Below, piece after piece: positions 55,001-64,000 of a stretch of 64,000 nt of DNA. Position 1 is the first letter of the stretch, and each line of letters opens with the position of its first letter. The notes under the pieces were generated by a model that made no database searches, was not told the origin of the DNA, and worked only from the letters and a program-made list of their open reading frames with translations. The position numbers and the translations under genes are program-made. This stretch comes from Drosophila persimilis (Eukaryota > Arthropoda > Insecta > Diptera > Drosophilidae): positions 1 to 64,000 of the forward strand of contig NW_020825611.1 of the NCBI RefSeq assembly GCF_003286085.1, read 5' to 3'.

Positions 55001-58000
55001 ACTTAATAAGCAACAAGCAACAAGCAACAAGCAAAAACAAAAAGAAGAAGAACAGAAGGAAACCAAAAAACACCAAAAGTCTAACATGAAATCACGAACA
55101 TAGAGGATTTGGCAATGACAAAGGAGGAATATCAGACCAAAGTATATCAATGCGAACAAAAAAACTAAAAAAGAATACATAAAAAATACACTAAAAAAGA
55201 AGACTAACCTAAATGTGACCTAGTAGATAATGTATGTTCATCATCGTGTGTTATCAGGACAACTGCAAAAACTCTGAAAAAAATCGTACAAAAAAATATA
55301 AAAACTTCAAAATGCATTGGTGTGTGTGTCCCGTTCGTGTAATCGCCGACGCGCCAAGTCCCCGCCACAGCCCCGTGCCACACGGAACCGCCTCCTCTCC
55401 GTCCCCGACCCAGCCATCAGTGGGTAGACGGGCATCGGTAGCACCAGCTCCGGGTCAGGCCAAGGCCGACTTCCAACACGGCCAATGGCCAATGGCCAAT
55501 ACGGGCCATCAGTCCATTAGATGGTAAAGCACAAGCAGCACGTTCTCGTGAGCGGCGCCCCCTCGTCGCCCTCTGCCCTAAGGGGCTTGCGCGCTGGGAA
55601 CGGCCGGCGGTGGCACTGCGGTACGGTCCGAGTCTGGCTGGACAGGATAGGCACAACCGTCTCGGACCGGACCATAACCCCGGACGCTGGCGTGGATGAG
55701 GTGCGTCCACAAAAATAACCATAGAGATGTTTAAGGCAAATTCTAAATGAACAAAAGTATAAACCAAAAACAATTGTAACGAGAAACAAACGAATTCAAA
55801 AATATGAGCAATATGAGCAACAACCCCTATAAAGGCAAAGAGCAAAAACGACAACTGCAAATTACGACACAACACCTTCGAAAAAGACCTCAGTAATATA
55901 TAATAAACAGAAGCAACACGTACATGCGCTATGTGGCTGTAGGAATGCCAGCGTTGTATCGCCCTTTTTTTTGGTTCTAGCCCCCGAGAGGGTAACTCAA
56001 TCTCTCTTATTCTACCGGATAGTTAGTGGCAGGGTGTAAGAGAGATTTTAGTGGCTAACCTATGTTCGGAGCAATTTGAATTTGTAAATGATTGTATAAA
56101 TGATATTCTTTCGTTGAAGTATTATAATGAATGTGAATAAGGGTGTGCGTGAACATAGAACTGAATCAATTATGGCATCCTCTTTTAGCTCTTTCGCATT
56201 TACGTTACATATTTCCATTTCCATTGCCAGGCAGAGATGCACTGCCAGGCAATGCAAAACGGTACTGGCAAATAACGGAACTGACAAACGAAGAGAGAGA
56301 AAACGAATATGAATAGGAATATGAAGAAATTAACGATTGCATAATTAACTCCATTTGAAGTCAAAGAAAATACAGTTGCAGCCAAAGGAGTGAGAAAAAA
56401 GCTCATTTAAATAGTTTATAGATATTTTCGAATGATCATTTTATGCCTTTGAACAACATTCAATGCCACCTTTATGGGCCTAGGAACTCAATCTGATGTG
56501 TGATCAATATATTAACAGCTTTCGGTGCGTTTTTAAGGTCAAATCGGTCTGGTTTGGCGAATAGTTATTTCCTCTCCGCAGAATACGTTATAAATGTAAA
56601 CGTAAATATAAAACGAGGGGGAACGTTGTGAGTTGCTGCGGACACCGCAACTCTACAGTTATACCCGATACTAAGTCAGTATGGCTCTCCTCCGGCAGAC
56701 GCCGCTAATATTAAACGACACGACAAAGAGTGCGTGCGAGAGAGACAGAAAATCAGTCTGAGCGTGACGTCGGGCGCTGCGTAGCCACTAAAAATTGATT
56801 TCTTGCTTTTGGCTACAAAAATGATCCGATCTGATCCAGATTCAAAAACCGGATAGATATGGTCATTGTCTATGATTCTGCGTTTTTGGTTTTCTCGTAT
56901 CTTTAAAATTGTGGATGCCACAGATTTTCGCCCTTTGTGGGGGCGGAAGTGGGCGGGGCAAAGTTTTGAAATATTTTTGTAGCAGTGACATATCACAGAA
57001 GTCTGGATCCAAAACATCGTTGCTCTAGCTCTTATAGTCTTTGAGCATTAGTCGCTGAAGGGGACGGACAGACGGACAGACGGACGGACGGACAGACGGA
57101 CAGACGGACAGACAGACATGGCTCAATCGACTCGGCTATTGATGCTGATCAAGAATATATATACTTTATGGGGTCGGAAACGATTCCTTCTGGACGTTAC
57201 ACACATACACTTTTACCACAAATCTAATATACCCCAATACTCATTTTGAGTATCGGGTATAATAATCTCGTTTATTTTTATGGACGGACACGACGACATC
57301 TTTGACAACAAGTTTTCACTTGGAGGCGATTTTGCCTCTGCCATTTAAATGACAAAAAAGTAATTTAATTAAAATACAAATGATACCTACTCTTCCGCTG
57401 TGTAACAAAGCGACGGCAAGGGGGAAATGTTATTCTGTAGGCGTAAAGGTATATGTACAATATACTTACATATAACGAATTCTGATCTCTGCTTTTAGGA
57501 GCCTGCATCGTGAGTCGCTTCGCCTCGTGGGTGTCCGCCATATGGGTGTCCCTGCAGGCCGTGCTGGCATTGGCCTACATCGGGATGTTCGCCTCCAATG
57601 CGTTGCCATTCAGAGAGTGTGCCGGACCCGTCAAGCTGAGAATGGTGCGAATAAACTAAAGAAATTTCAATGGAAGTCATACTAATGTATAATTGGACTC
57701 TTGCAGAATGGGTATCTGGTGACAGGGACCAGCGGACAGGAGTGCCTGCAGCTGACCTTCCTGACGCCCTTCTGGCGTAATCCCTTATACTTTGGACTAC
57801 TGGCAGCAGCCCTGATTGGTCTCTGGATTGTGGTAATGCTGTGGTGAGTATTATGATCGAATATCTCTTTGTTTTCCCTACTGACACCTTCTATATCGTA
57901 GCACCCACAATGCCAAGATACTGCGTCGCAGTCTGTTCGTCTATGGCCTAAGTGGATTGGTCCTGCTCTGCGCCCTCACCGGATGGGAGGTGCGCAACTC

Positions 58001-59684
58001 CTTTAGCCGCCACTACTTCCCAGAGCTATGGGGCTTCGACCCCACTCTGCTTCTCGAGAGCAACATCTGGTTCAACGCCCTGATGCAGGTCCTCTTCTCG
58101 CTTAACTGCGGCTTTGGCGCCCTGCCCATGATCACGGGCAAGTTCCTGTACAAAGGGGACGCCGTGCGGACCTCCGTGGTGTACCTCTGCTTCAATCTGC
58201 TGATCAATGCCATTGCCGTGACACTGTTCATGGTGCAATTCGATCTATCCGCAAACGGTTACCAGATAATGGAGGAGCTCAAGCCGCTGACAGCCATCTA
58301 CGATCGTGTGCTGAATGGCTCTAAGGCGGGGGAAAGCGATCTTCTACAGCACCTTGTGCCCGCCCTGATCTACGCCCTCATAATCCTTTCGGCCATGGTG
58401 TCCATCACCGTGGCCGTGTACACCTCGACGCGCCTGGTGCCGCGTCGTCCAAATTACGTCATCTGCCTGATCGCTCTCGTCGTGGCCGTCATGTCCTTTG
58501 CGGCGCCCAAGTTTATCATAGCTCGGGTGCTGGACTCGCGCCTGGTGGGCACCATGGTTGTGACGGCCCTGGTCTTTGAGCTGATCGCCATAACTTGGAT
58601 CTACGGAGCCAAGAACATCTACACCGATCTGGAGTTCTCCATCGGTCGGCCCATTTTCAAGGTCTGGATGTTTCTTTGGGTCACATGTCCGGCCGTTCTG
58701 ACGGGCATCCTCGTCTGGTGGTGTGCCGACGACGACCAGTATGATCTGCTGGCGGAGTACCTGCCGCGCTGGGCTCCCATACTGTTCGTCCTGGCCGTGA
58801 TCCTCATCATTGCCTGCATCCAGATCTTCCGCCAAGTGGAGTACAACTTCTTCGGCATGATCTGTGAAGCCTCCAAGCCGGCCAAGGAGTGGGGTCCCGC
58901 AGATCCCCTGGCCCGTCACTCATGGAAGCAATGGCGCTCTGTCTGCCAGGACACGGGCCGGCGGGACTTCACCCTGCGCCGACGCGGCACTCGCGACTAC
59001 ACGCACTCCATCAAAAAGGGGCAGTACTCGGGTGCCCAGAAATACGGCGTCCAGAACGGCGGGCAGACGCAGACACCGATGCACCAGCCCCACTGGAAAT
59101 CCTCCACCCCGGGCAACAGTTCGCCCAACTACAGCGGCTCCATGTTCGGGGACTCAGCCATCGAGGAGGACATCAGCGTGGACAAGTTTCCGGGCATCAC
59201 GCAACAGCAGTATGTGCCATTCCAAGCCAATGATGCCAAGCCGATGAGGTACTCTCAGCGGATGCGCCAGACGGCCCAGCCCCAGACCCTGACACGGCTG
59301 CATCCACCGACACCGGCGGGGGGTACCACAGTGGAGAAGCACCGCGAGGTAGTCTACATCCGGCGCCTATCCGATGGAGGCACCGGCTCCGGCCACGCCA
59401 CCCGCATCGAGATTTCGCCCTCCAACGAATCCATCACATACGGGAACGGCAAGACCAACAACAACTCGGCCTTGGCCATGTCCAGGAATCCGCTGGGCCG
59501 TTCCACGGGCTGCCTAGTACCCAGCCAGCCGCCACCACCGCCCAGAGTCCATATCAAGCGGTCGGCCAGCTCAGTGGTCAATGTAAACGGCAAGCTGCCA
59601 CCGCCGACATCCGCCGCGGCCGGGGATCACATTTGCTGGCGGAAGTTCAACGTCAATCCAGAAGAGTATTCCACGGAACTGTGA
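52051..59684 (+). CDS. SLC6/NTT-family sodium-dependent transporter-like protein, 792 aa, five exons
   Basis: Exons 52051-52131, 54276-54507, 57499-57644, 57707-57843 and 57902-59684 join in frame with GT-AG introns (introns 3 and 4 are 62 and 58 bp). Exon 2 carries TM1-TM2 in family style: NVSFANVVRFPRELDRYG, then LVPYVVLLFLVGLPMMLLE. Later segments include AVLALAYIGMFASN (TM3) and WFNALMQVLFSLNCGFGALP (TM6-like), and about twelve hydrophobic helices in all. The tail from about residue 540 is Pro/Gly/Ser-rich and polar. The TM1 unwound region departs from the usual GNVWRFPY, suggesting an atypical insect subgroup whose substrate cannot be inferred. Start: first ATG after a leader without competing ATGs. 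Intron 2 contains Helentron-type copy h. Confidence 0.85.
52518..56613 (+). repeat. Right arm of the ~4.1 kb inverted duplication (original position)
   Basis: It starts CAGATCACCTCTCTGC in intron 1 and ends AATATAAAA next to copy h in intron 2. Because exon 2 here is correctly placed between exons 1 and 3, this is the parental arm. Arms are separated by 1807 bp containing copy g and exon 1. Confidence 0.95.
56614..57261 (-). mobile_element. DINE-1/SGM-type element, copy h (internally deleted), in SLC6-type intron 2
   Basis: It has both termini, in minus orientation, 648 bp. Its hairpin end touches the right arm, mirroring copy f on the left arm. It differs from f by several bases in the shared ~230 bp at the 3' end and has a different internal deletion. 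Confidence 0.85.
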
Positions 59685-60307
59685 ACCGAAGGACGGAAGC
59701 GCAAGGAGCGCATGGAGAGGAGGAGAAAACGAAGCATTCACATTCAAAAAGACTTGTTGCATCCAAAAGAAACGTATCTGTATCTGTAAGCTGTACGAGT
59801 ATTGCATCTGAAGCACAGACCTATCGATAAGCTACGAATAACGAATTATGCCCATATGCAAAGTGTATCTTCTAGTTCCGAACTGTACATAGTGAAAGAG
59901 CAGAGCATTCCTAGATATAGTTCTACGATCTAGTTCCTTAGCGTAAGTCGAGAAAATTCCGTTGTCATTACCCATCTGGAAAGGAAAGTAGAGGAGGAGT
60001 AACTGGAGTAGATCAGCACTGGTCTACACATAGTCTAAGCACTTGATATGTAACCAATTTACCATTATAGTCTACATTTTTTTTTTTGCCTGAACGAGTG
60101 GATTATCTTTTGTTAGTGAGTAATCTGAGTGCCTGAAAACATGAATTATGAATTAATAGCTCTATGTAGAATCCTATACCTAGACTCAGTTCTTAGTTAG
60201 TTCTTAGTCTGACACAATATCCTAAGAATCGGAGCAACGCGCCTGGCTGTGTTGCCTTCGATGTTAAGTTAATTGAGAACACAACGATGTCGAAAGCGAT
60301 CTTATAT

Positions 60308-60313
60308 AATAAA
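60308..60313 (+). terminator. Poly(A) signal of the SLC6-type gene
   Basis: AATAAA lies ~625 bp after the stop codon; bases 59685-60330 are the presumed 3' UTR. No other AATAAA was noticed between. Bases 60331-60712 hold no recognised feature. Confidence 0.6.
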
Positions 60314-60712
60314 TGGTACGTTTAGTAAATTATGATTCTCTGTGTGTCCCATCTTTTGGCATCCCAAATATCAAAGTTCGCGTCCATTAATTGATGCTAA
60401 GTTTAGAGCCCAGCCAGCACACTTTTACTTAAATATTTCAGCCATAAATCGGAGGAGAACCAGAATCTTAATTAGCATAAATGCTCAAACATGATCGGTG
60501 GTTCGTGTCTGGGTCCTAAGATATATGTTCTTCTGGTTCCTTGCGCTATAAATTTTGGCTAAACAATTGCACATTTTTCTAAACGGCCAACCAGATGTCG
60601 GACAAGTGAACTTCCTGCGAATGGCAATTCCAATAGCTCTATAAATGCCGCTTAATATGCAGACTAATTTATGACGATGATCGCAAACGAAACTGTACGA
60701 CGACAATCGATG

Positions 60713-61219
60713 GATAGAGTGAGACAGAGCGAGAAAGAGTGAAATTGTTTTCGTGATTCTGGCTGTAATAACTATACGATCTGGTTCAGATTCTGCAGTC
60801 TAAAAGATATGGTCATTCTCTACGATTCTGCGTTTTTAGTTTTCTCGTATCTTTAAAATTGTGGATGCCACAGATTTTCGCCCTTTGTGGGGGCGGAAGT
60901 GGGCGGGGAAAAGTTTTGAAATATTTTTGGAGCAGTGACATATCACAGAAGTCTGGATCCAAAACATCGTTGCTCTAGCTCTTATAGTCTTTGAGCATTA
61001 GGCGCTGAAGGGGACGGACAGACGGACAGACGGACGGACGGACAGACGGACAAACGGACGGACGGACAGACAGACATGACTCAATCGACTCGGCTATTAA
61101 TGCTGATCAAGAATATATATACCTTATGGGGTCGGAAACGATTCCTTCTGGACGTTACACACATACACTTTTACCACAAATCTAATATACCCCAATACTC
61201 ATTTTGAGTATCGGGTATA
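60713..61219 (-). mobile_element. DINE-1/SGM-type element, copy i (3' half missing)
   Basis: Minus orientation: the TATACCCG-type end is at 61219, while the hairpin half is absent. It abuts BEL/Pao internal DNA at 61220 (CAATCTCCCGTC), so it sits at the edge of that element. Confidence 0.85.
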
Positions 61220-61311
61220 ACAATCTCCCGTCAAGGGTGGGAGTTTGGTGTGGGGGGCAGAACTTTGTGAGAGCTGGGTACCGAGCTGGATACCAAATTG
61301 GTTTTTGGAAT
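61220..61311 (+). mobile_element. BEL/Pao internal 3' end, copy 2
   Basis: It matches 5573-5665, ending TTGGTTTTTGGAAT just before an LTR start. Confidence 0.75.
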
Positions 61312-61619
61312 TGTAGCGCCATTTGGCGTATAATAATTGTTATTAGGATCGTATTTTATGAAGTCTAGTGTAAGTTAGGCTAGGGCAAAGCGGGAGCGCA
61401 ATATAAGCTCGCTCTCTCGCTCTTGGCGAATTCGCCCCGCTTTGCAACCGTAGGTAAGATAGGCGCAGAAGAAATTGTTTGAATATATGAAAAGAAGTCG
61501 AGAAAAATCTATGAAAACGAACGCACGCACTCCTTTTTTTTCGTCGTCGTAAAATACAAGTTTGCAGTCACACAAGTTTTTCGGTCTCTTTATTTTAGAA
61601 AAAATATTCTAAATTTTCA
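61312..61619 (+). repeat. BEL/Pao LTR, complete (308 bp)
   Basis: It runs TGTAGCGCC to AAATTTTCA. It matches the split LTR at 21268/32205 and provides the uninterrupted target GAATATATGAA. It has internal 3' sequence on its left and a PBS-like sequence on its right, so it looks like one LTR shared by two head-to-tail copies, or a recombinant. Confidence 0.85.
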
Positions 61620-61813
61620 TGGCGCCCCCGGGTGGACGTGCAAATTAAACGTATTAATTAAAAGTGGAAGACAAAAGTGACAGTGACACAGTGGAGAATA
61701 GATCAATAACCAAAATCTATTATACCTACATGTATGTACATGCATATGTGCTGCAGCTAAATTGCCAAATTGACCGCGACGTGTGTGCAAAGAATTCAAC
61801 AAACAAAACTAAA
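61620..61813 (+). mobile_element. PBS-like site and leader of a BEL/Pao copy
   Basis: Directly after the LTR CA end comes TGGCGCCCCCGGGTGGAC (61620-61637), in the position and style of a primer-binding site; the matching tRNA was not identified. About 175 bp of leader follows before a Helentron-type insertion. Confidence 0.55.
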
Positions 61814-62917
61814 CGAGGGAGAACGTTGTGAGTTGCTGCGGACACCGCAACTCTACAGTTATACCCGATACTAAGTCAGTATGGCTCTCCTCCGGCAGAC
61901 GCCGCTAATATTAAACGACACGACAAAGAGTGCGTGCGAGAGAGACAAAAAATCAGTCTGAGCGTGACGTCGGTCGCTGCGTAGCCAGTGCAAATTGATT
62001 TGTTCCTTTTGGCTATAAAAATGATCTGATCTGATCCAGCAACTGGATAGATATGGTCATTCTCTATGATTCTGCGTTTTTAGTTTTCTCGAATCTGCAA
62101 TATTGTGGATGCAACTTATTCTCGTCCTTTGTGGGGGCGGAAGGGGGTGGGGCGAAATTCTGAGATATAAGTTTTATAGTGAGATCTAACAAAAGTGCGG
62201 ATACCAAATTTGGTTACTCTAGCCTTAATAGTCTCTGAGATTTGTGGATGCCCCAGATTTTCGTCGTTTTCGGGGGCGGAAGGGGGTGTGGCTAAATTTT
62301 GACACAAAACGGTCAAGGTCCGATATCACAGGAGTGTGGATACCAAATTTGGTTGCTCTAGCTCTTATAGGTTCTGAGATCCTTGAACTCATATTTTGCA
62401 ATTGGCAAAACCGACCATGAAACCTGTGTGTTAGAGAGAGACAGAGCGAGAAAGAATGAAATTGTTTTCTTGATTCTGGCTATAATAATTATACGATCTG
62501 GTTGAGATTTTACACTCTAGATCATATAGTCATCCTCTACGATTCTGCGTTTTTGGTTTTATCGTATCGTCGAAAAATGTGGATGCCACAGATTTTCGTC
62601 CTTTGTGGGGGCGGAAGTGGGCGGGGCGAAGTATTGAAATATTTTTGTAGCAGTGACATATCACAGAAATCTGGATCCAAAACATCGTTGCTCCAGCTCT
62701 TATAGTCTTTGAGCATTGGGCGCTGAAGGGGACGGACAGACGGACGGACGGACAGACGGACAGACAGACATGGCTCAATCGACTCGGCTATTGATGCTGA
62801 TCAAGAATATATACATATACTTTATGGGGTCGGAAACGATTCCTTCTGGACGTTACACACATCCACTTTTACCACAAATCTAATACACCCCAATACTCAT
62901 TTTGAGTATCGGGTATA
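61814..62917 (-). mobile_element. DINE-1/SGM-type element, copy j
   Basis: It is near full length (1104 bp), minus orientation, starting CGAGGGAGAACGTT and ending GAGTATCGGGTATA, with a short array at 62733-62770. Confidence 0.85.
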
Positions 62918-63300
62918 AAAAATCACCGCGTCGGTCGTGCAATACCCTGTCTGCAGCTATATACAAAAGGAGATATATATACCATCTACCAAAGGAGATC
63001 CAAGTGGAGCATCCAGCATCAGAAGAGGAGAGTACAGCACCTGGAATTTCCAATCTTATCAAGAGGTATTTGTGCAAAAAATTTAAAGCTCGAGTGAATA
63101 CGAAAAGATTAAAAAACTCGCAATTATTGTCTTGTGCTGAAACAATTGCACATACGTACATCTAACCCTGTTGGACGCAATAACTACACATATAACTCAT
63201 TTGAACTGCAATCGCTGTCACCCCTTTCCCCTTACTCGTTTTCGTTGTGTCAAATATATGTAAAGTTGGGTCGTTGGCCAAGCACGCATACCAATACGCA
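62918..63300. other. Unassigned stretch with an 87-codon ORF
   Basis: A frame from 62902 to 63165 includes family-terminal DNA at its start and a basic C-terminal half (LIKRYLCKKFKARVNTKR). It matches nothing I recognise and is probably the remnant of a retroelement leader or coding end. Confidence 0.3.
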
Positions 63301-63769
63301 GCTGCAGCGGTGAATTTTTTCGTCTCGCTTTCGCTCCTCACCGTTGCTTATCGTTGTTCTTTTGTTTGGCGCGCTTGATCCAAACCAAACACCAAGTGAC
63401 ACGCTACCCTGTTTTCGTCGGGTATATTCGTTTGGTGTCAGTAGGATCCAACTATCAATTAAGACAAAGTCGTGCCTCGCAAATCAATTTAGCGTCGATC
63501 GTTGTCGGATCGTATACACAACATCGATTCTTCAGAACTACAGCGGTGAAATTTTTCGTTTTCGCTTGTCACCATTGCTGTTCGTTGCTATTCTTGTGTG
63601 GTTTTCGTGAACGCGCCAGCCAAGCGACGCTATACCCTAAATTTGTCGGGTATATTGGTTTTTCACCTCGTTTGGGTACAATTACCCATTATTTCATTGA
63701 GTGTCTCGGCATTAAATACGATTATTAGAAACGATCTTTCGCCTTCAGTTGCTTGTATTGAGAATCAAT
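63301..63769 (+). mobile_element. BEL/Pao 5' leader with two diverged tandem units
   Basis: CAGCGGTGAA(A/T)TTTTTCGT...CGCTT and a ...TCGGGTATATT(C/G)G motif occur twice, near 63307-63430 and 63541-63656. The second half is shared with 4115-4308, where one unit is deleted. It leads directly to a gag start. Confidence 0.6.
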
Positions 63770-64000
63770 ATGACCTCAAAAGCCAACAATATCGCCCTTG
63801 AAGAGCTGAAGAAAAAGCGCAGTTGCCGTGTCAAAGGCATTCGTTTATTAGCGGACCGTTTAGAAGCGGGGGATATTCCGCTGGTATTGACGGAGCTCGA
63901 TTGCAGACTCGAAACGCTGATGCGTAGCATTGACACGGCACGCGAACTTCAAGAGAAGATTGAAGATATAGACATTGACGATGAATTTGGAGTCGAGTTG
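63770..64000 (+). CDS. BEL/Pao Gag N-terminus, running off the window
   Basis: ATG 63770 opens a frame of 77 codons with no stop before 64000. It matches the 4309-4500 fragment for 59 codons and continues with an acidic stretch (QEKIEDIDIDDEFGVEL). Basic then helical, acidic sequence is typical of the start of BEL/Pao Gag. Only the beginning is visible, so whether the element is intact cannot be judged. Confidence 0.6.
   Translation, partial: MTSKANNIALEELKKKRSCRVKGIRLLADRLEAGDIPLVLTELDCRLETLMRSIDTARELQEKIEDIDIDDEFGVEL

Overview
The window is animal DNA from a fruit fly, most likely a Drosophila of the obscura type. It holds abundant DINE-1/SGM-type Helentron-derived elements, BEL/Pao, Ty3/gypsy, CR1 and jockey retroelements, short introns of 53-62 bp, and a leucyl aminopeptidase of the fly sperm (S-Lap) kind. 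Roughly three quarters is transposable-element DNA, much of it nested. Only three host loci are recognisable: an S-Lap-type aminopeptidase (33277-35046, +), a decayed TBC1D13-type Rab-GAP (36580 to 35490, -), and an SLC6/NTT-type transporter (52051-59684, +). Dense nested insertions beside a decayed single-copy gene would fit a degenerating or heterochromatic region such as a neo-Y, but the sequence alone cannot prove this.

Layout. 1-3290: decayed Ty3/gypsy gag-pol, fused to a jockey-type 3' end (3291-4114). 4115-5842: scraps of BEL/Pao leader, gag and LTR, and an unclassified repeat. 6031-7162: Helentron-type element. 7163-13017: CR1-type element on the minus strand, its ORF2 split by another Helentron-type element. 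13018-17465: gag-only jockey-type element with a 39-base C run. 17466-19437: second copy of the CR1 5' region. 19438-21267: BEL/Pao RNase H and integrase, followed by its 3' LTR (21268-21444 + 32205-32336). That LTR is split by a 10.76 kb Ty3/gypsy element with TSD ATAT. 32337-36580: host genes. 37042-42090: roo-like BEL element with an env-type domain and TSD ATATC. 42321-46613: Helentron-type elements and unclassified repeats. 46614-56613: a pair of ~4.1 kb, nearly identical inverted arms. 57262-60331: remaining transporter exons and 3' UTR. 60713-64000: more Helentron-type and BEL/Pao pieces, the last running off the window edge.

Three structures stand out. (1) The 21445-32200 element has LTRs, PBS and PPT in minus orientation, but gag-pol and part of a third ORF in plus orientation. 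At one internal junction sits a complete reverse-transcribed tRNA-Lys(CTT), including CCA. Its single difference from the tRNA sequence I recall is at position 58, where mature tRNA-Lys carries m1A, the block that normally stops retroviral plus-strand synthesis. (2) A 4.1 kb intron-exon-intron block of the transporter (exon 2 included) is present twice in inverted orientation, about 1.8 kb apart. Each outer edge coincides with the 3' terminus of a Helentron-type element, suggesting read-through of the element's hairpin terminator or element-mediated rearrangement. (3) gag and pol of the 10.76 kb element are joined by an in-register GGGAAAA slippery heptamer, while the RT and integrase have each lost a catalytic aspartate through small in-frame deletions.

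The host genes are independent of each other. The retroelement parts are described as remnants; none of the LTR elements appears fully competent.
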